From contig OX392534.1 in the NCBI GenBank assembly GCA_947623455.1, positions 6,396,001 through 6,460,000 on the forward strand: 64,000 nt of DNA. Direction: 5' to 3'. Both the position numbers and the translations under genes were made by a program. The notes beneath the pieces were generated by a model. That model saw nothing but the letters and a program-made list of their open reading frames with translations. It had not been told where the DNA came from and ran no database searches. Positions 26,691 to 41,100 of this stretch are shown here, piece by piece (within the stretch, counting starts at the first letter, position 1; the number at the start of each line of letters is the position of its first letter). The stretch is from Mimachlamys varia. Lineage: Eukaryota > Mollusca > Bivalvia > Pectinida > Pectinidae.

Positions 26691-29600
26691 CAAACTAAAC
26701 CAAACCCAATCACGGCGTAACCTCTAAGAAATAAATTAAAAGCTCCTGGTTGTTAATTAAATGTTAAGGGTTTGTCTGTCTGCGTATCCAAGACAGAATT
26801 AAACTATACAGCAGATACAAAATGTATGCCAGAAACAACAAACGTTTTTTCTTGTTGTCGAATTCCTGAACTTTAACTTATTTATGCAACTTTATCAGTG
26901 GCCATTTTGTGTTTGGACCACTGGACCAAAAGCAAGCTTTGTTACCTAACCATGCATACATGAAGACAGCTGTGAAGTAAATTTACCAAAGATTCAATGA
27001 TCGGCAGTCTGTAGCTCCTCACAACGAACAAGCGAGATTTAAGTTCAGAGCATGTCAAGCTCTCAAACGATTTACAATTAAGTCAAAATCTGGAAATTTT
27101 TCGTTCAAAACCTCTCTTGTTTGCAAGGGAGTGAGATTTACTTCTATTGCACCTTTGTCTTTCTCGAAATAAAAAAAATTGGAACTAAAAAAATATGTTG
27201 ATCAAATAAGATGGCAATTACAAAAAAAAAATTTAAAAAAAACAACAACACCAAACCCACGTGACTTCTATATGTTTGACAACAGATTATTCACATGTTA
27301 GCAAGGAAGAAATATAGAATGATAGAAAGATAGATGAACACTAAATTTATGTTTAGTTTATGGATGAAAACAAAGATGGCATTATCGAATTCTTGTTAAA
27401 AGTATAAGATACAGGACTACTTTCTGACATAAGCTGATGCATTTGAGATGAACCACACTTTACATTCGATATGATATCAAAGACCCTTAAGACCGGTATA
27501 ACAGCATGTCTTTGTATTTTTTGTAGTTACACTTATATCACCGCCGGAGTGACACAGGTCTTGGCTGTATCGAGCAGTGCGGGTAGTCACTGATGCTACC
27601 GGGCAAACATGAAGAGTTGCAGGCCTGTTACGGTAGATTATAATATCGATACTACCGTTACATGGTGGACAGTGAAATTTTGACTTCAAAAGAATAACAT
27701 CTTGCGTTACTTCATAAAATTTCTCGGCATGGGCAGATAACCCGTTGCAGAAATCAGCGTTCAGTTTTGACACACGAAAATAGATTTAATGGGAAGATAA
27801 CTAACTGCATAAATCAGCAAGGGAGATAATGCAGAAAGGAAGTAGGCAGTTCAATATGAACCTAAATACTGTAGTATTTGCCAGCATTGGAATGGACAAG
27901 AGAAGCTGATAAATATGAGTTACAGCGGACAGAGAAAATAAAGTAGCGAAAGTAAGATAACCAATCGGAAGTGGACACGCGGTTAAATTTTATATGGAAT
28001 GCATTATGACAAGGGAAAATAACCCAAGCTTGAAAATTTACCACGAGGAAATTACTTTCTTATATTTTCGAGAAAATGTATCTTTTTCTTTTTTAAATCA
28101 ACGACAAAGAAACATAGACCTGCCTGTCATTTGAAGAACCCCCAATGTCAAACTAAAACCACCTTCAATATGAGAGAAGGTAATAATCGTAACGGTCAAG
28201 GTCAACGAAAGATTTAAGGTCACATACAAGTGAAACATTAAACAAAATTCACTTTAAAATAATGTTCCTACTGGACCCTCAGATACTGGTTAATCAATAT
28301 CATTATCCTAAATCATGGCAATGTTTGGCGCATGGTGTGTAGTTAACGATGACAGGGGACGTCACTCTGCATATAAAGAGATCAACGAGAACAGAACCCC
28401 GGATGTAAAAATTTACATATCATCACTCCGCATCTGGAAGAGGTTTTCACAAGAGATATGGAGGCACAGGAGCAGATAACCGGTCTAGGCCGCGATGATA
28501 AGCCGATAGAACCAAAGGCCCTGTCAGCTATCATTAGCATTGGGTTTCCAATGTAATGTCTCCCAGTTTATACACACCGATAACAAATCTCCACGCTGGA
28601 GAGGCTGGAGAAGGCCGTGTCCATGTCTCCAAGTTTACCTATCGCGATAAGGGATCATTTTGTCAGAAAGGAAGAGTGGGTTTGGGGATGGACAATGTTT
28701 ACGGGTTTCTTGGGCGGTTTTTGCGCCACACGATGAAAGGTTTGGCATAACACATCTGTCGGTGGTATAAACAACAGGCTCAATGTATTAAATTATGTCA
28801 GCCAGTGCTGACTAATTCGTAATTTGTTTTGCTTTTTTTCTATGTTTTTAAACATGAGTGTTTCCTAACACGAAGCTGATTCATCACCTCTTCGTCAAAG
28901 AACATATCCAAAACTTTTTAAGTTCAGACACAGTTTTTTTATAATTTTGAAATTTTGCGATTGTTGGCGATGAAGTACCCAGACGAAACTCCAGCCTTAT
29001 AAAAGTTCGTTCCATGGAGATTGGAGATAACATAAAATCTAGCATGATTAGATACAGATTCGATTAAACAAAGGCCAACGTAACCTGTGTTGTTCTAAGT
29101 TGACATTTTGTGTAAGGAAATAATTTGTATGAATAGCTAAACAATTGGATTACCCGCAATATCTAGTTTCAACAACATAAGCCCTACATTCATGTATTGT
29201 GGCGGCGGTTTGGACCTAACCGTTCTATACCTGGTTATATTGAATACGATATTAATGAACCACATAAAACATAATTTTACCATCGCACAGGTCCCATCCA
29301 TCGACTAACTTTGAAAATAATTATAATATTCCATAACATGGCGTTTAAACAATGATTTAATTTGTTGATTACGTTTATTATGTTGACGTTAAACACTGCG
29401 AGAAAGCTGTCTAGACTTTGACACTGCCTGTCCATTGTTCACGGCCCAGAGAAGAGGCTCTGGCCATACACATCTTGTTATCGGGACTTGACTGAAACTG
29501 GGGCTCTCATCATAATTTATCAATCACCATTTCTTTATAGAAATAGTAAATTAGATTAGTCTTTAATTATGCGATACTTCATTTAATTTCCTCTATCTCT

Positions 29601-31359
29601 TTTCGAACCCATGGCTGATATCTTCACAAGTACCTGTCTATCTCTCGCTGTGCGAGGCGAATAGCGCCCGGTGAAATATGACTCCCGGATCAAAGTATAT
29701 TAAGTGGTGTACAGAATATTCATTTATTGAAATTGCTTCTAATCATTACGGATTGGCTTAAGCAGGGCATTCTGTCCATTATTGTTTACTTTTGTGTTCC
29801 CCCTAAAAGGTGTCCTCCAAGGTTTTAATTACAAAAAGTAAAATCTATAGCTACAACTGAACAGTTGCGATTCGACCGAACCCTAAAACGAGAGAACGCC
29901 TAATAAATACCCAGGTGAGACAGTGTGACTTTATTGGATGTGACAGGTATGTTTCGTTACGGTGAGTTCCAGTGAGTGCAGGATACTCAGTATACATAGG
30001 TTGGTAAACAAATTGGTTCTTTAACCCATATTACGATTTTTTTTATAAACATTTTTAAATAGTATTGTGGTCATTAAAAGGGAGAGTTATGTTAGGACAT
30101 GGTTAATTTGTCAGACCGAAATTAAATCTTAAAGAAATGAAACTGGAATCCTTACATCCAATATCACGTATGCACGCTCAACGACAATGTTTATACAGTA
30201 ATTGGTCAGCATTATAATTAAAAAAAAACCCCACAAAACATTTTACAGTAATAATCGTTATTTCTTTGGTCATAAACATTTTAAATGTGTTATGTGTTAG
30301 CTTTATGCATCTGACAGTTACTCATGTCCGCTATATAAAGTATTCTGCAATAAAAAAAGAAATCAAATTCATATTTTGCTTTCTTGAAAAAGAACGATCT
30401 CATAAAATATTGTAGTATTGTATAATAAGATCCAACTGATAACTAAAAGTCATATTTTGTATTCCCAGACAGACAGGTAAATAACGAGTCATGCCATCCA
30501 TTTACCTTCTGTAAAATCCTGAACATGCATGTAATTGATATACTATAAGCAATAAAAAACCTATTAATTTATTCTTGCATCAACCCCGTTCGTCTGCCTG
30601 CCTCTATTATACATGTGATTAATGATTGAATGTCTACAGGAGAAATGGCACGGACCTATTACGGAGCAGACCTAGGCCCTCCCACATCACAGACAAAACC
30701 AATAGTTTATCTAGATTACTTGTGTTGTCACGTACGTGCTGTATAAGTCCTCACAAAGCATGTGCATTGTCATGTTAAAGAAACACACGCCATGTCGACC
30801 AGCCGGAGCATGCTCTTGTCACTTCCTGTAGTACACAATCCGACAGTATGGCGGACTCAAACAAAGTACTGGGTCAGAATCGGACAGTTACATTTCTCCC
30901 GACACTTCCGAGTTACTGCTAGAGTTGCATGTACCTCTATTAATTATGGTCAATACGCAATGCTGTTTGGTGGACGAGAAGTATTTTTACTAAGTAATCG
31001 TATGATATGTGGACTTTACATCACCATCATCCAGAAAGCCCTGGTAATAAGGTTAGAGTGTCCATAGCGTAGCGTAGACATGCCTCTTTCAACGTTTCTA
31101 AGAGCAATAGGTGGATCAACAAAAACTAAATCAGAGAATACCAAAGCGTCAACAAAACCATAATCCGAACTCAAAATCGATTAAACTAGAACTGTAAGCC
31201 GATGGCTGACTAATACCCCCCCCCCGCTACCTCCTATTAGAGGTGTCTGACATGTTTTTGAAAAAAAACATGATGTAGTACAAGTTGTATATAACATGCA
31301 TTATATAATGTATTATTACCAGTCCAGCTCAACAGTCAGCAGAATTTTAAAAGCCGAAC
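26691..31359. other. Non-coding stretch, no gene recognised
   Basis: No supported gene. An A-rich patch lies at about 27165-27250. Near 27727-27815 a segment with AGATAAC and GCAGAAATCAGC is imperfectly duplicated. A homopolymeric C run occurs at about 31217-31229. Open frames of about 100 codons at 27477-27773 (minus) and 30762-31067 (plus) are unrecognised and lack supporting signals. Confidence 0.45.
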
Positions 31360-31369
31360 GGACAAATTT

Positions 31370-32215
31370 TAACCTGTGTATAGTAATCCTCAACATTACT
31401 TACTGCGAAGTTTCATTGAAAATGACCCAGTAGTTTAGAAGAAGTTGTCCAGACATCATGTTGTTACGGAAACCTGTGTATAGTCATCTCATTACCATGG
31501 CAACCAAAATTTTGACAAACGAAACCCTGTATGCAAATCTATACATGGTCCCCAACAATACTGCCAAGTTTCACTGAAATTGATCCAGTAGTTTAGGAGG
31601 AGTTGTCCGGACAACACATTATAATGGAAACCTGTGTATAGTGACCTGGTTACCATGGCAACCAAAATTTTGACAAACAAAACTCTGCATGCACATCTAC
31701 ACATGGTCCCCAACAATACTGCCAAGTTTCATTAAACTCGATCTAGTGGTTTATAGGAAGTTGTCCGGACAACACGTTATTACGGAAACCTGTGTATAGT
31801 GACCTGGTTACCATGGCAACCAAAATTTTGAAAAACGAAACTCTGCATGCACATCTACACATGGTCCCCAACAATACTGCCAAGTTTTATTGAAATCGAT
31901 CCAGTAGTCTAGGAGGAGTTGTCCGGACAACATTTTATTATGGAAACCTGTGTATAGTGACCTGGTTACAATGGCAACCAAAATTTTGACAAACGAAACC
32001 CTGCATGCACATCTACACATGGTCCCCAACAATACTGCCAAGTTTTATTGAAATCGATCCAGTAGTTTAGGAGGAGTTGTCCGGACAACATTTTTCTACG
32101 GACAGACGGACAGACAGACGGACAGACAGACAGACGGACAGACAAGCTGATTCCAGTATACCCCCCCCTAACTTCGTTGCGGGGGGGGGGGGGGGTATAA
32201 CTAGAGGCAAAAAGA
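31370..32215. repeat. Bivalve-type interspersed repeat with four 158-bp internal copies and a C/G hairpin end
   Basis: ACCTGTGTATAG recurs at about 31471, 31630, 31788 and 31946, a period of 158 bp, with a shortened copy from about 31373. Each unit contains GTTACCATGGCAACCAAAAT, ACATGGTCCCCAACAATACT and TAGGAGGAGTTGTCCGGACA. The last unit runs into a GACGGACAGACA-type simple tail (32100-32145), then CCAGTATACC, a C run, TAACTTCGTTGC, a long G run and TATAAC, which together form a hairpin. I associate this tail with dispersed repeats in bivalve genomes. Repeated minus-strand open frames of 77 codons here are shadows of the unit. Confidence 0.8.
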
Positions 32216-35200
32216 TGTATATGACTATATGGAGACTCTCGTAAAAGTACAAGAGAATAAGACCAGGTGTTCCGGAAGAGTAAGCGTCTTCCGTTTCATC
32301 GACGACATCCGCCATATAAATTTTGGTCACATCCAAGTTGGCATCAATCATCAAAATGAGCACCGAGTCATCATTGTCAATCACAACAAGTACGCACACT
32401 AATAAGCTAACTAAAAAATGTCCATCTTCATATCACACAAACATACAGACTCTTTCTCGAGGAGATCAAGATGGCGACCATAAAACTATCAAGAAAGGAA
32501 AAGTTCATAATAGGAAAATAGAAATGTCACGTTTATCATACAGCTTCTTCGTAAGTTGCCCGTGTCGATCATAGTATAAGTAAAGATCGAGGTAAGAAAC
32601 TGATGTAGGAGAGTCTGTTGTGTCTTTAATCTCAAGTTCAGTAGGGTATATACGATCGACTAGGTTCATAGACAACACATTGTAGGACATAGTATCTAAG
32701 ATTATTAAATGATTCCTTCATTGTTCAAGAAATAACAAAAATATATTAGCAAATAAAGCCATACAATCAGTATCGACATAATATCGTGATGTTTGTTGTG
32801 ACATATGCTCTTGTTTACATGTTTTGTGTGCCGTGACCTTGCAACAACTGGGGGATGTATTATAGACATATCGAATGACTGGAAAAGCTAGCTGGCCAGT
32901 AAGGCAGGATTTACCCATCATAACCAAGCTGGACGTTATATAATTCTCCTTTCCGAGAGGTCTAGTCCCGATTGGCCTTACATTATCACACATAATCCCA
33001 CCGCTGCCACCAAATGCAACTTTCAAGGGACTACGTTTGCTTATTTATCGTTAGCGGGTCCCGATATATCACATGACAGAAAATGCTAGTGAGACAGTTA
33101 TTTCCCCCTAATTTATATATAAGTGGGCATTATAATTGTGAGTTCATTAATCCGAAGAACCATTAGTTCAAATGCCCATAGTGAGGAACAAGTCCACTAG
33201 TTTAATGGTAGGTCATTCTAAAACTCCACGTCGTCTCTACGAAAAGGAAAGGAATCTGATGGATGTTTCTTTATGCTTTTCTGTACACAAGAGAGGATAT
33301 ATTCACATGCCTTTTAATTTTGTTTCAAATGAAGAGTACGTCTTTGTTTGTTTGTCTATGTGGCGGGTTTTACGTCTGTTTTCACTAAAAGTCGGTGTTC
33401 AGTCGACATGAAGAGATAGATTTCCACCTATCAGGCCCTCGGTGATTCAAAATGACAACGTCCATCCAGGTCACGCTCCATGGTCGGTTAGCTTTATGGT
33501 TGTGAAGAGTCTGACGCGAAGGTTGTGGTCAACGGACTTGTTCTTGATTGCTCCTCCGATCTAAGGTCAGGTGAGATGGAAAATATGACGGTCTTCGGAG
33601 TCGTATCTCGCTTTCGTGCATTCTCTCTTTCTTTTCTTTTGTTTTGCCATATTGTCACGTTACCACATTCACAAATTGTCGCCCCTATCAATGATTACAA
33701 GAGCTGTCCTTTGTCCCTAACTAGCCACCATATGTTTTAATGCCGTCTACCTTAGTGTCTGATCCACTAGCTGTGTGAAGTTTTCGACGTGCCCTTACCA
33801 GGATTCTTGCAACAAGTCATCGATCTGAAGGACCGGTTTGTGTACCTAGGGGCTGTAAAACCAGGCAAAACCAGACAACTCTCGTAAAATTATAAAACCT
33901 CTTGACAGGCTGGGAGTCTTGAGATTAGACATCAAGTTTTATATTAGTGCTACAAATCCATACACGGACCCAAACTTACCTGGGTGGTACGTACATGTAT
34001 GTAAAACAATCTTAAGCCACAGGAAACGTTGACGTTATGTTTTGGTATAATGCGGGTTAGTAGCAAGCGATGGCTTTTGTTACAAATCCCCCGGTAAACA
34101 ATAGGCAATAAACTAGCATTAAAGGGCTTACACCATAGTCTAAGGTACGGGGGATTCAACCGCATAACCGTTGTGAAGAATCCTATTTTAGAGTGACTGC
34201 TGTTGATGTTTATGAGCTTTTTATTGGGCAAAACGAGCTTTGGCGAGTTTTTATGATCTAGTTTGAAAAATTAATAAGCAGAGAACGCATTTACAAGTCA
34301 TCAGAATGGAACTTATTTCTACAAGAGTGTACTTTATTTCTTATAAACGATAAAAGCTACCTGTTTGAGGGTTGTTAATTGGTTTATAATTAAATCACAC
34401 TGCTACGGTTATAGTTTCATACAATATTTTTCTGATACTTTAAACATACTGAAATATTTACTCAATTCCGAGTATTCTTAACAACGCGGATGAATATCCA
34501 GAGTGTAAGAATAGGAAGTGCAAGGGCGCCAACCTTCAGACCGCCATGTTATAGGTCAGAATTTAACCAAGCACACCATGGAGGGTACTTATCAGTCGAT
34601 TAATGAGTACGTATGCAACACTCTTGCTGTTTATTAGACGGGTATGTATACGTAGTTGACAAATATGGGTAGTTTTTGTCACGATTGATCGACATGAGAA
34701 CGAAAAAAATATTACCGCACACGTGACGTTGTACGCAAAATACACAGGACTGTATGAGTCAGTTAATCTGATGCTGTGTTGTACTGTACATAATGCATCC
34801 TACAAATAATGTCTTACGGTTCATATAAACGACTTAAATTAAGTATCATTGGAAAATATAGCGAGTATTCTAAAGGGAGACGATTGTTTTAAGCTAATGG
34901 TACTTGCTAGATGAATTTTGTTGGATGCAGACTTTAAGCGGCGTCAAATATATGTACACTTCACTAAAAGTATAGATTAAATGTGTTATAACATTAAATA
35001 AGAACACAATCCTATAAAAACAAGATACACAAACAAGTTCGCTACCGTTAATTGTTTTCAGTATAATCTCCACCACACACACAAAAAGTACATTTAACAG
35101 ATTGTGGAATTACAGAGTAATACACATTATAGCTTATACATATATACTTATGGTGACATAATTTATGTTCTTTCGCCTATTTAATAGATTTCCAGGCTTT

Positions 35201-35871
35201 GTTAAATCTACGCTGAACTGATTAGTATTATGGAATGATATTCCAACTAGGCTTACTCTCGTTCGGATTGATTTTGACGGACGTCAGTCAGCGTGTTTGA
35301 CCTGGAGTAACAGGGATCAGTATTACTTAATTAACTTGGTCGGTGTAATTCTCGATTTCTGTGTTTGCAAAATAAAATTTTCATTTCCAATATTGAAGGA
35401 CTATCCAGATCATTTCCGTGAATCCCTCCGTAAACATGCGGAAAGTTAAACATGTGGAGTCCATGTCACCTAGAGCTGATAACACGCACTAGAAATGTTT
35501 GTTTTCAATACAGAATTGCCTTTATTAAACACTGTGCTGTAATTTGTCTGGAATATTGACATCAACATAAATCCGTCTACACACATTTCGGTCAATATGG
35601 CAAGCCGATCTGTTGATTAAATACACACCTCTGGTAAAAACTGACATTGTCTACAGTAAGGATAAAGTGATATGGAGTGTCTAGTCATTAATCCTTCTAT
35701 ATAAACTATACAGGTCTGCTTAGTATTCGTGTGAAAATCTATATAGTAACGTTAGAGAAACCATTGTTATTATCTGTAAAGTGTATCATGGTTAACTAAG
35801 ATACCATGCATTTTTGAAAGGTAGAATTTTATTTTTATATATTCATTTGGGAAAAGTATATAATTTGAAGT
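32216..35871. other. Non-coding stretch with a probable repeat fragment at its left end
   Basis: The first 100 bases (GGTGTTCCGGAAGAGTAAGC followed by TTCCGTTTCATCGACGACAT) resemble another sequence common in bivalve genomes and may belong to an interspersed element. The rest, to the 25-bp array, has only short unrecognised open frames, including overlapping frames on both strands at 33494-33740. Confidence 0.4.
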
Positions 35872-38800
35872 GAATCATTGTTACCCTGAGTAGAGTGAAT
35901 CCTTGTTACCCTGAGTAGAGAATATCGTTGTTACCCTGGGTATACAGAGTGAATCATTGTTACCCTGAGTATAGTAAATCGTTGTTACCCTGAGTAGAGT
36001 ATATCGTTGTAACCCTGAGTAGAGTATATCGTTGTAACCCTGAGTAGAGTTAATCGTTGTTACCCTGAGTAGAGAATATCGTTGTTACTCTGAGTAGAGT
36101 AAATCGTTGTTACTCTGGGTTGAGTAAATCGTTGTTACCCTGAGTAGAGTAAATCGTTGTTACTCTGGGTTGAGTATATCGTAGTTACCCTGAGTAGAGT
36201 AAATCATTGTTACCCTAAGTAGAGTTAATCGTTGTAACCCCGAGTAGAGTTAATCGTTGTTACCCTGAGTATAGTGAATCATTGTTACCCTGAGTTGAGT
36301 CAATCATTGTTACCCTGAGTAGAGTAAATCGTTGTAACCCCGAGTAGAGTTAATCGTTGTTACTCTGAGTATAGTGAATCATTGTTACCCTGAGTATAGT
36401 GAATCATTGTTACCCTGAGTTGAGTCAATCATTGTTACCCTGAGTAGAGTATATCGTTGTAACCCTGAGTAGAGTGAATCATTGTTACCCTGAGTAGAGT
36501 TAATCGTTGTTACCCTGAGTAGAGAATATCGTTGTTACCCTGAGTAGAGTAAATCGTTGTTACTTTGGGTTGAGTAAATCGTTGTTACCCTGAGTAGAGT
36601 AAATCGTTGTTACTCTGGGTTGAGTATATCGTTGTTACCCTGAGTAGAGTAAATCATTGTTACCCTAAGTAGAGTAAATCGTTGTTACTCTGAGTAGAGT
36701 AAATCATTGTTACCCTGAGTAGAGTAAATCGTTGTTACCCTGAGTATAGTGAATCATTGTTACCCTGAGTTGAGTCAATCATTGTAACCCTGAGTAGAGT
36801 GAATAATTGTAACCCTGAGTAGAGTAAATCATTGTTACCCTGAGTAGAGTTAATTGTTGTTACCCTGGGTAGAGTGAATCTTTGTTACCCTGAATAAAAT
36901 GAATCATTGTTATCCCGATTTGAGTGAATAATTGTTACCTTGAGTAGAGTGAATCATTGTTACCCTGGGTAGAGTTAATCATTGTTACCCTGGGTAGAGT
37001 GAATCTTTGTTACCCTGAGTAGAGTAAATCATTGTTACCCTGGGTAGAGTGAATCTTTGTTACCCTGAGTAGAGTGAATCATTGTTACCCTGAGTAGAGT
37101 GAATCATTGTTACCCTGAGTAGAGTGAATCATTGTTACCCTGAGTAGAGTAAATCATTGTTACCCTGAGTAGAGTGAATCATTGTTACCCTGAGTAGAGT
37201 GAATCATTGTTACCCTGAGTAGAGTAAATCGTTGTTACCCTGGGTAGAGTGAATCTTTGTTACCCTGAGTAGAGTAAATCATTGTAACCCTGGGTAGAGT
37301 TAATCGTTGTTACCCTGGGTAGAGTGAATCTTTGTTACCCTGAGTAGAGTGAATCATTGTTACCCTGGGTAGAGTGAATCTTTGTTACCCTGAATAAAAT
37401 GAATCATTGTTATCCCGATTTGAGTGAATAATTGTTACCCTGAGTAGAGTGAATCATTGTTACCCTGAGTAGAGTTAATCATAGTTACCCTGGGTAGAGT
37501 GAATCATTGTTACCCTGAGTTGAGTCAATCATTGTAACCCTGAGTAGAGTGAATCATTGTAACCCTGAGTAGAGTAAATCATTGTTACCCTGAGTAGAGT
37601 GAATCATTGTAACCCTGAGTAGAGTGAATCATTGTTACCCTGAGTAGAGTTAATCGTTGTTACCCTGAGTAGAGAATATCGTTGTTACCCTGAGTAGAGT
37701 AAATCGTTGTTACTCTGGGTTGAGTAAATCGTTGTTACCCTGAGTAGAGTAAATCGTTGTTACTCTGGGTTGAGTATATCGTTGTTACCCTGAGTAGAGT
37801 AAATCATTGTTACCCTAAGTAGAGTTAATCGTTGTTACTCTGAGTAGAGTAAATCATTGTTACCCTGAGTAGAGTAAATCGTTGTTACCCCGAGTAGAGT
37901 TAATCGTTGTTACCCTGAGTAGAGTGAATCATTGTAACCCTGAGTAGAGTGAATCATTGTAACCCTGAGTTGAGTGAATCATTGTAACCCTGAGTTGAGT
38001 GAATCATTGTAACCCTGAGTTGAGTGAATCATTGTAACCCTGAGTTGAGTGAATCATTGTTACCCTGAGTTGAGTCAATCATTGTAACCCTGAGTAGAGT
38101 GAATCATTGTAACCCTGAGTAGAGTAAATCATTGTTACCCTGAGTAGAGTTAATCGTTGTTACCCTGGGTAGAGTGAATCTTTGAAACCCTGGGTAGAGT
38201 GAATCTTTGTTACCCTGAGTAGAGTGAATCATTGTTACCCTGAGTAGAGTGAATCATTGTTACCCTGGGTAGAGTGAATCTTTGTTACCCTGAGTAGAGT
38301 GAATCATTGTTACACTGGGTAGAGTGAATCTTTGTTACCCTGAGTAGAGTAAATCATTGTTACCCTGAGTAGAGTGAATCTTTGTTACCCTGAGTAGAGT
38401 AAATCATTGTAACCCTGAGTAGAGTAAATTATTGTTACCCTGAGTAGAGTAAATCATTGTTACCCTGGGTAGAGTGAATCTTTGTTACCCTGAGTAGAGT
38501 AAATCATTGTTACCCTGAGTAGAGTGAATCATTGTTACCCTGAGTAGAGTAAATCATTGTAACCCTGAGTAGAGTGAATCATTGTTACCCTGAGTAGAGT
38601 AAATCATTGTTACCCTGAGTAGAGTTAATCATTGTTACCCTGAGTAGAGTGAATCATTGTTACCCTGAGTAGAGTAAATCATTGTTACCCTGAGTAGAGT
38701 TAATCATTGTTACCCTGAGTAGAGTGAATCATTGTTACCCTGAGTAGAGTAAATCATTGTTACCCTGAGTAGAGTGAATCGTTGTTACCCTGGGTAGAGT

Positions 38801-39870
38801 GAATCTTTGTTACCCTGAGTAGAGTGAATCATTGTTACACTGGGTAGAGTGAATTTTTGTTACCCTGAATAAAATGAATCATTGTTATCCCGATTTGAGT
38901 GAATAATTGTTACCTTGAGTAGAGTGAATCATTGTTACCCTGAGTAGAGTTAATCATTGTTACCCTGGGTAGAGTGAATCATTGTTACCCTGAGTAGAGT
39001 GAATCATTGTAACCCTGAGTTGAGTCAATCATTGTAACCCTGAGTAGAGTGAATCATTGTAACCCTGAGTAGAGTAAATCATTGTTACCCTGAGTAGAGT
39101 GAATCATTGTAACCCTGAGTAGAGTGAATCATTGTTACCCTGAGTTGAGTGAATCATTGTAACCCTGAGTTGAGTGAATAATTGTAACCCTGAGTAGAGT
39201 GAATCATTGTAACCCTTAGTAGAGTAAATCATTGTTACCCTGAGTAGAGTGAATCATTGTTACCCCGAGTAGAGTAAATCATTGTTACCCTGAGTTGAGT
39301 GAATCATTGTAACCCTGAGTTGAGTGAATAATTTTAACCCTGAGTAGAGTGAATCATTGTAACCCTTAGTAGAGTGAATCATTGTAACCCTTAGTAGAGT
39401 AAATCATTGTTACCCTGAGTTGAGTAAATCATTGTAACCCTGAGTTGAGTGAATCATTGTAACCCTGAGTAGAGTGAATCATTGTAACCCTGAGTAGAGT
39501 GAATCATTGTTACCCTGAGTAGAGTGAATCATTATTTCCCTGAGTAGAGTGAATCATTGTAACCCTGAGTAGAGTGAATCATTGTAACCCTGAGTAGAGT
39601 GAATCATTGTAACCCTGAGAAGAGTAAATCATTGTTACCCTGAGTAGAGTGAATCATTGTAACCCTGAGTAGAGTAAATCATTGTTACCCTGAGTAGAGT
39701 AAATCATTGTTACCCTGAGTATAGTGAATCATTGTTACCCTGAGTAGAGTAAATCATTGTTACCCTAGTAGAGTTAATCATTGTAACCCTGAGTAGAGTG
39801 AATCGTTGTTACCCCGAGTAGAGTTAATCGTTGTTACCCTGAGTAGAGTGAATCGTTGTTACCCTGAGTT
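35872..39870. repeat. 25-bp satellite-like array, about 160 copies
   Basis: The unit reads GAATCATTGTTACCCTGAGT plus AGAGT and is exactly 25 bp over long stretches. Variants alternate at a few positions: ATCATTG/ATCGTTG/ATCTTTG, GTTACC/GTAACC, GAGT/GGGT and AGAGT/TGAGT. The array ends at TTACAGTACCCTTGATACAT. No open frame of useful length crosses it because the unit contains TAG, TAA and TGA in several frames. Longer blocks recur at whole-unit spacings, which shows higher-order duplication. Confidence 0.97.
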
Positions 39871-41100
39871 ACAGTACCCTTGATACATTGTGTTCACTGG
39901 TACTGTTTTTTACTGATACATTAACAGAGATTGTCTTATTATAAACCAGAGTGTCGCTTCAAGTAAGAAAATGCTATTTTTAACGTTTTTTTTCTTTTCC
40001 GAAAGAAGTTTGTGCTAGCTCTTAAAACAACATTCTTTAACAAGTATATAGTATTATTCAAAGATACTTTTTCAATGTTTGAATAAATTAATAAAAAAAA
40101 ACAAGAAACATATTATCAAAGAGGAGAAATGGGCAAAAACAAGATACCTAAATTATCAGTGTGTTCTGTTTACGGTTCCGACGAAGTTTAGAGTAATTAC
40201 CTAGACAGGTATTACGGAAATACCATTTCTAGTTCGTAAAGGTCGAGAGACGCTTAAAATACTCCGTCCACATGTACACATTAAAATGTTCAAAAGACCG
40301 TCCCGTTCACTGCTCAAGTGATATTAGGGTACTAACACTTCACAGTTTACCGTTACACTGAACACCAAATCTCGTACTAATACGGAGGCTACATCAAAGA
40401 CACGCGGTTATTTAAATTTCATATCATAAACATGTTGTCAACAGATGGTGTTCTAGAATATAGACAGATTTTCAGAGGTGTGGATCGGTGTTGGGAATAA
40501 TTAAACAATGAGCTTGTTTTGTAGGCGCTGACCGTCAATATTACCTAGTTTATAACTTCGCTTTATTAGGGAGATTATGCTGTAAAACAACACCGGTCAG
40601 TTTTGATTGGGTTTGACTCACCATCAATTTTCTATATTTGTTCTCAACTTAACAAATCAGATTTCAAATTGATCATGTAATCATTGTTAAAGGAAAATAA
40701 CAATATACCCTGCCTAACAGTGAACATACTACTGAAATCACGTTAAGCTTCACACCTGGTAAAATTTCTTAAATAATTGATAAGACAATCTGATTATAAT
40801 TAAATCTTCACATCACTCCTGTTTACTTTGATATGTCAATCATCGTTGATAACTTGTTTTGTTGACTATCACAGTACTAAATCTGATAACGTCACATCGT
40901 TAGTTTTTAGAGATTACTCGAGGTCCAGGGATAGGTTGGCGACGCTAATTGACACTAAATAATCTTTAAACTTTCTTTATATTGAGTTCCACGTCATTGT
41001 TTTACGTACTGTTCGTTTGCTTTACTGATCTTTATCATTGACGCGTCTGAATCACACAAGTGCTGAAATAGATCACAGATTATACTGGCTAGCAAGATAT
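39871..41100. other. Non-coding stretch, no gene recognised
   Basis: AT-rich sequence between two tandem arrays. No open frame or RNA gene that I can support. Confidence 0.5.

Noticed and set aside
27477..27773. 98-codon minus-strand frame with several Cys
   Set aside because: No recognisable motif pattern. Part of it lies near a small local duplication, and there are no supporting signals.
31492..32041. Two 77-codon minus-strand frames starting MAVLLGTMCRCACRV
   Set aside because: They recur because they read the 158-bp repeat unit; they are not a duplicated gene.
35872..39870. Resemblance of TTACCCTGAG and TTACCCTAAG units to telomeric repeat or to a homing endonuclease site
   Set aside because: The 25-bp period and interrupted ACCCT are not TTAGGG arrays, and only about eight bases match the endonuclease site.
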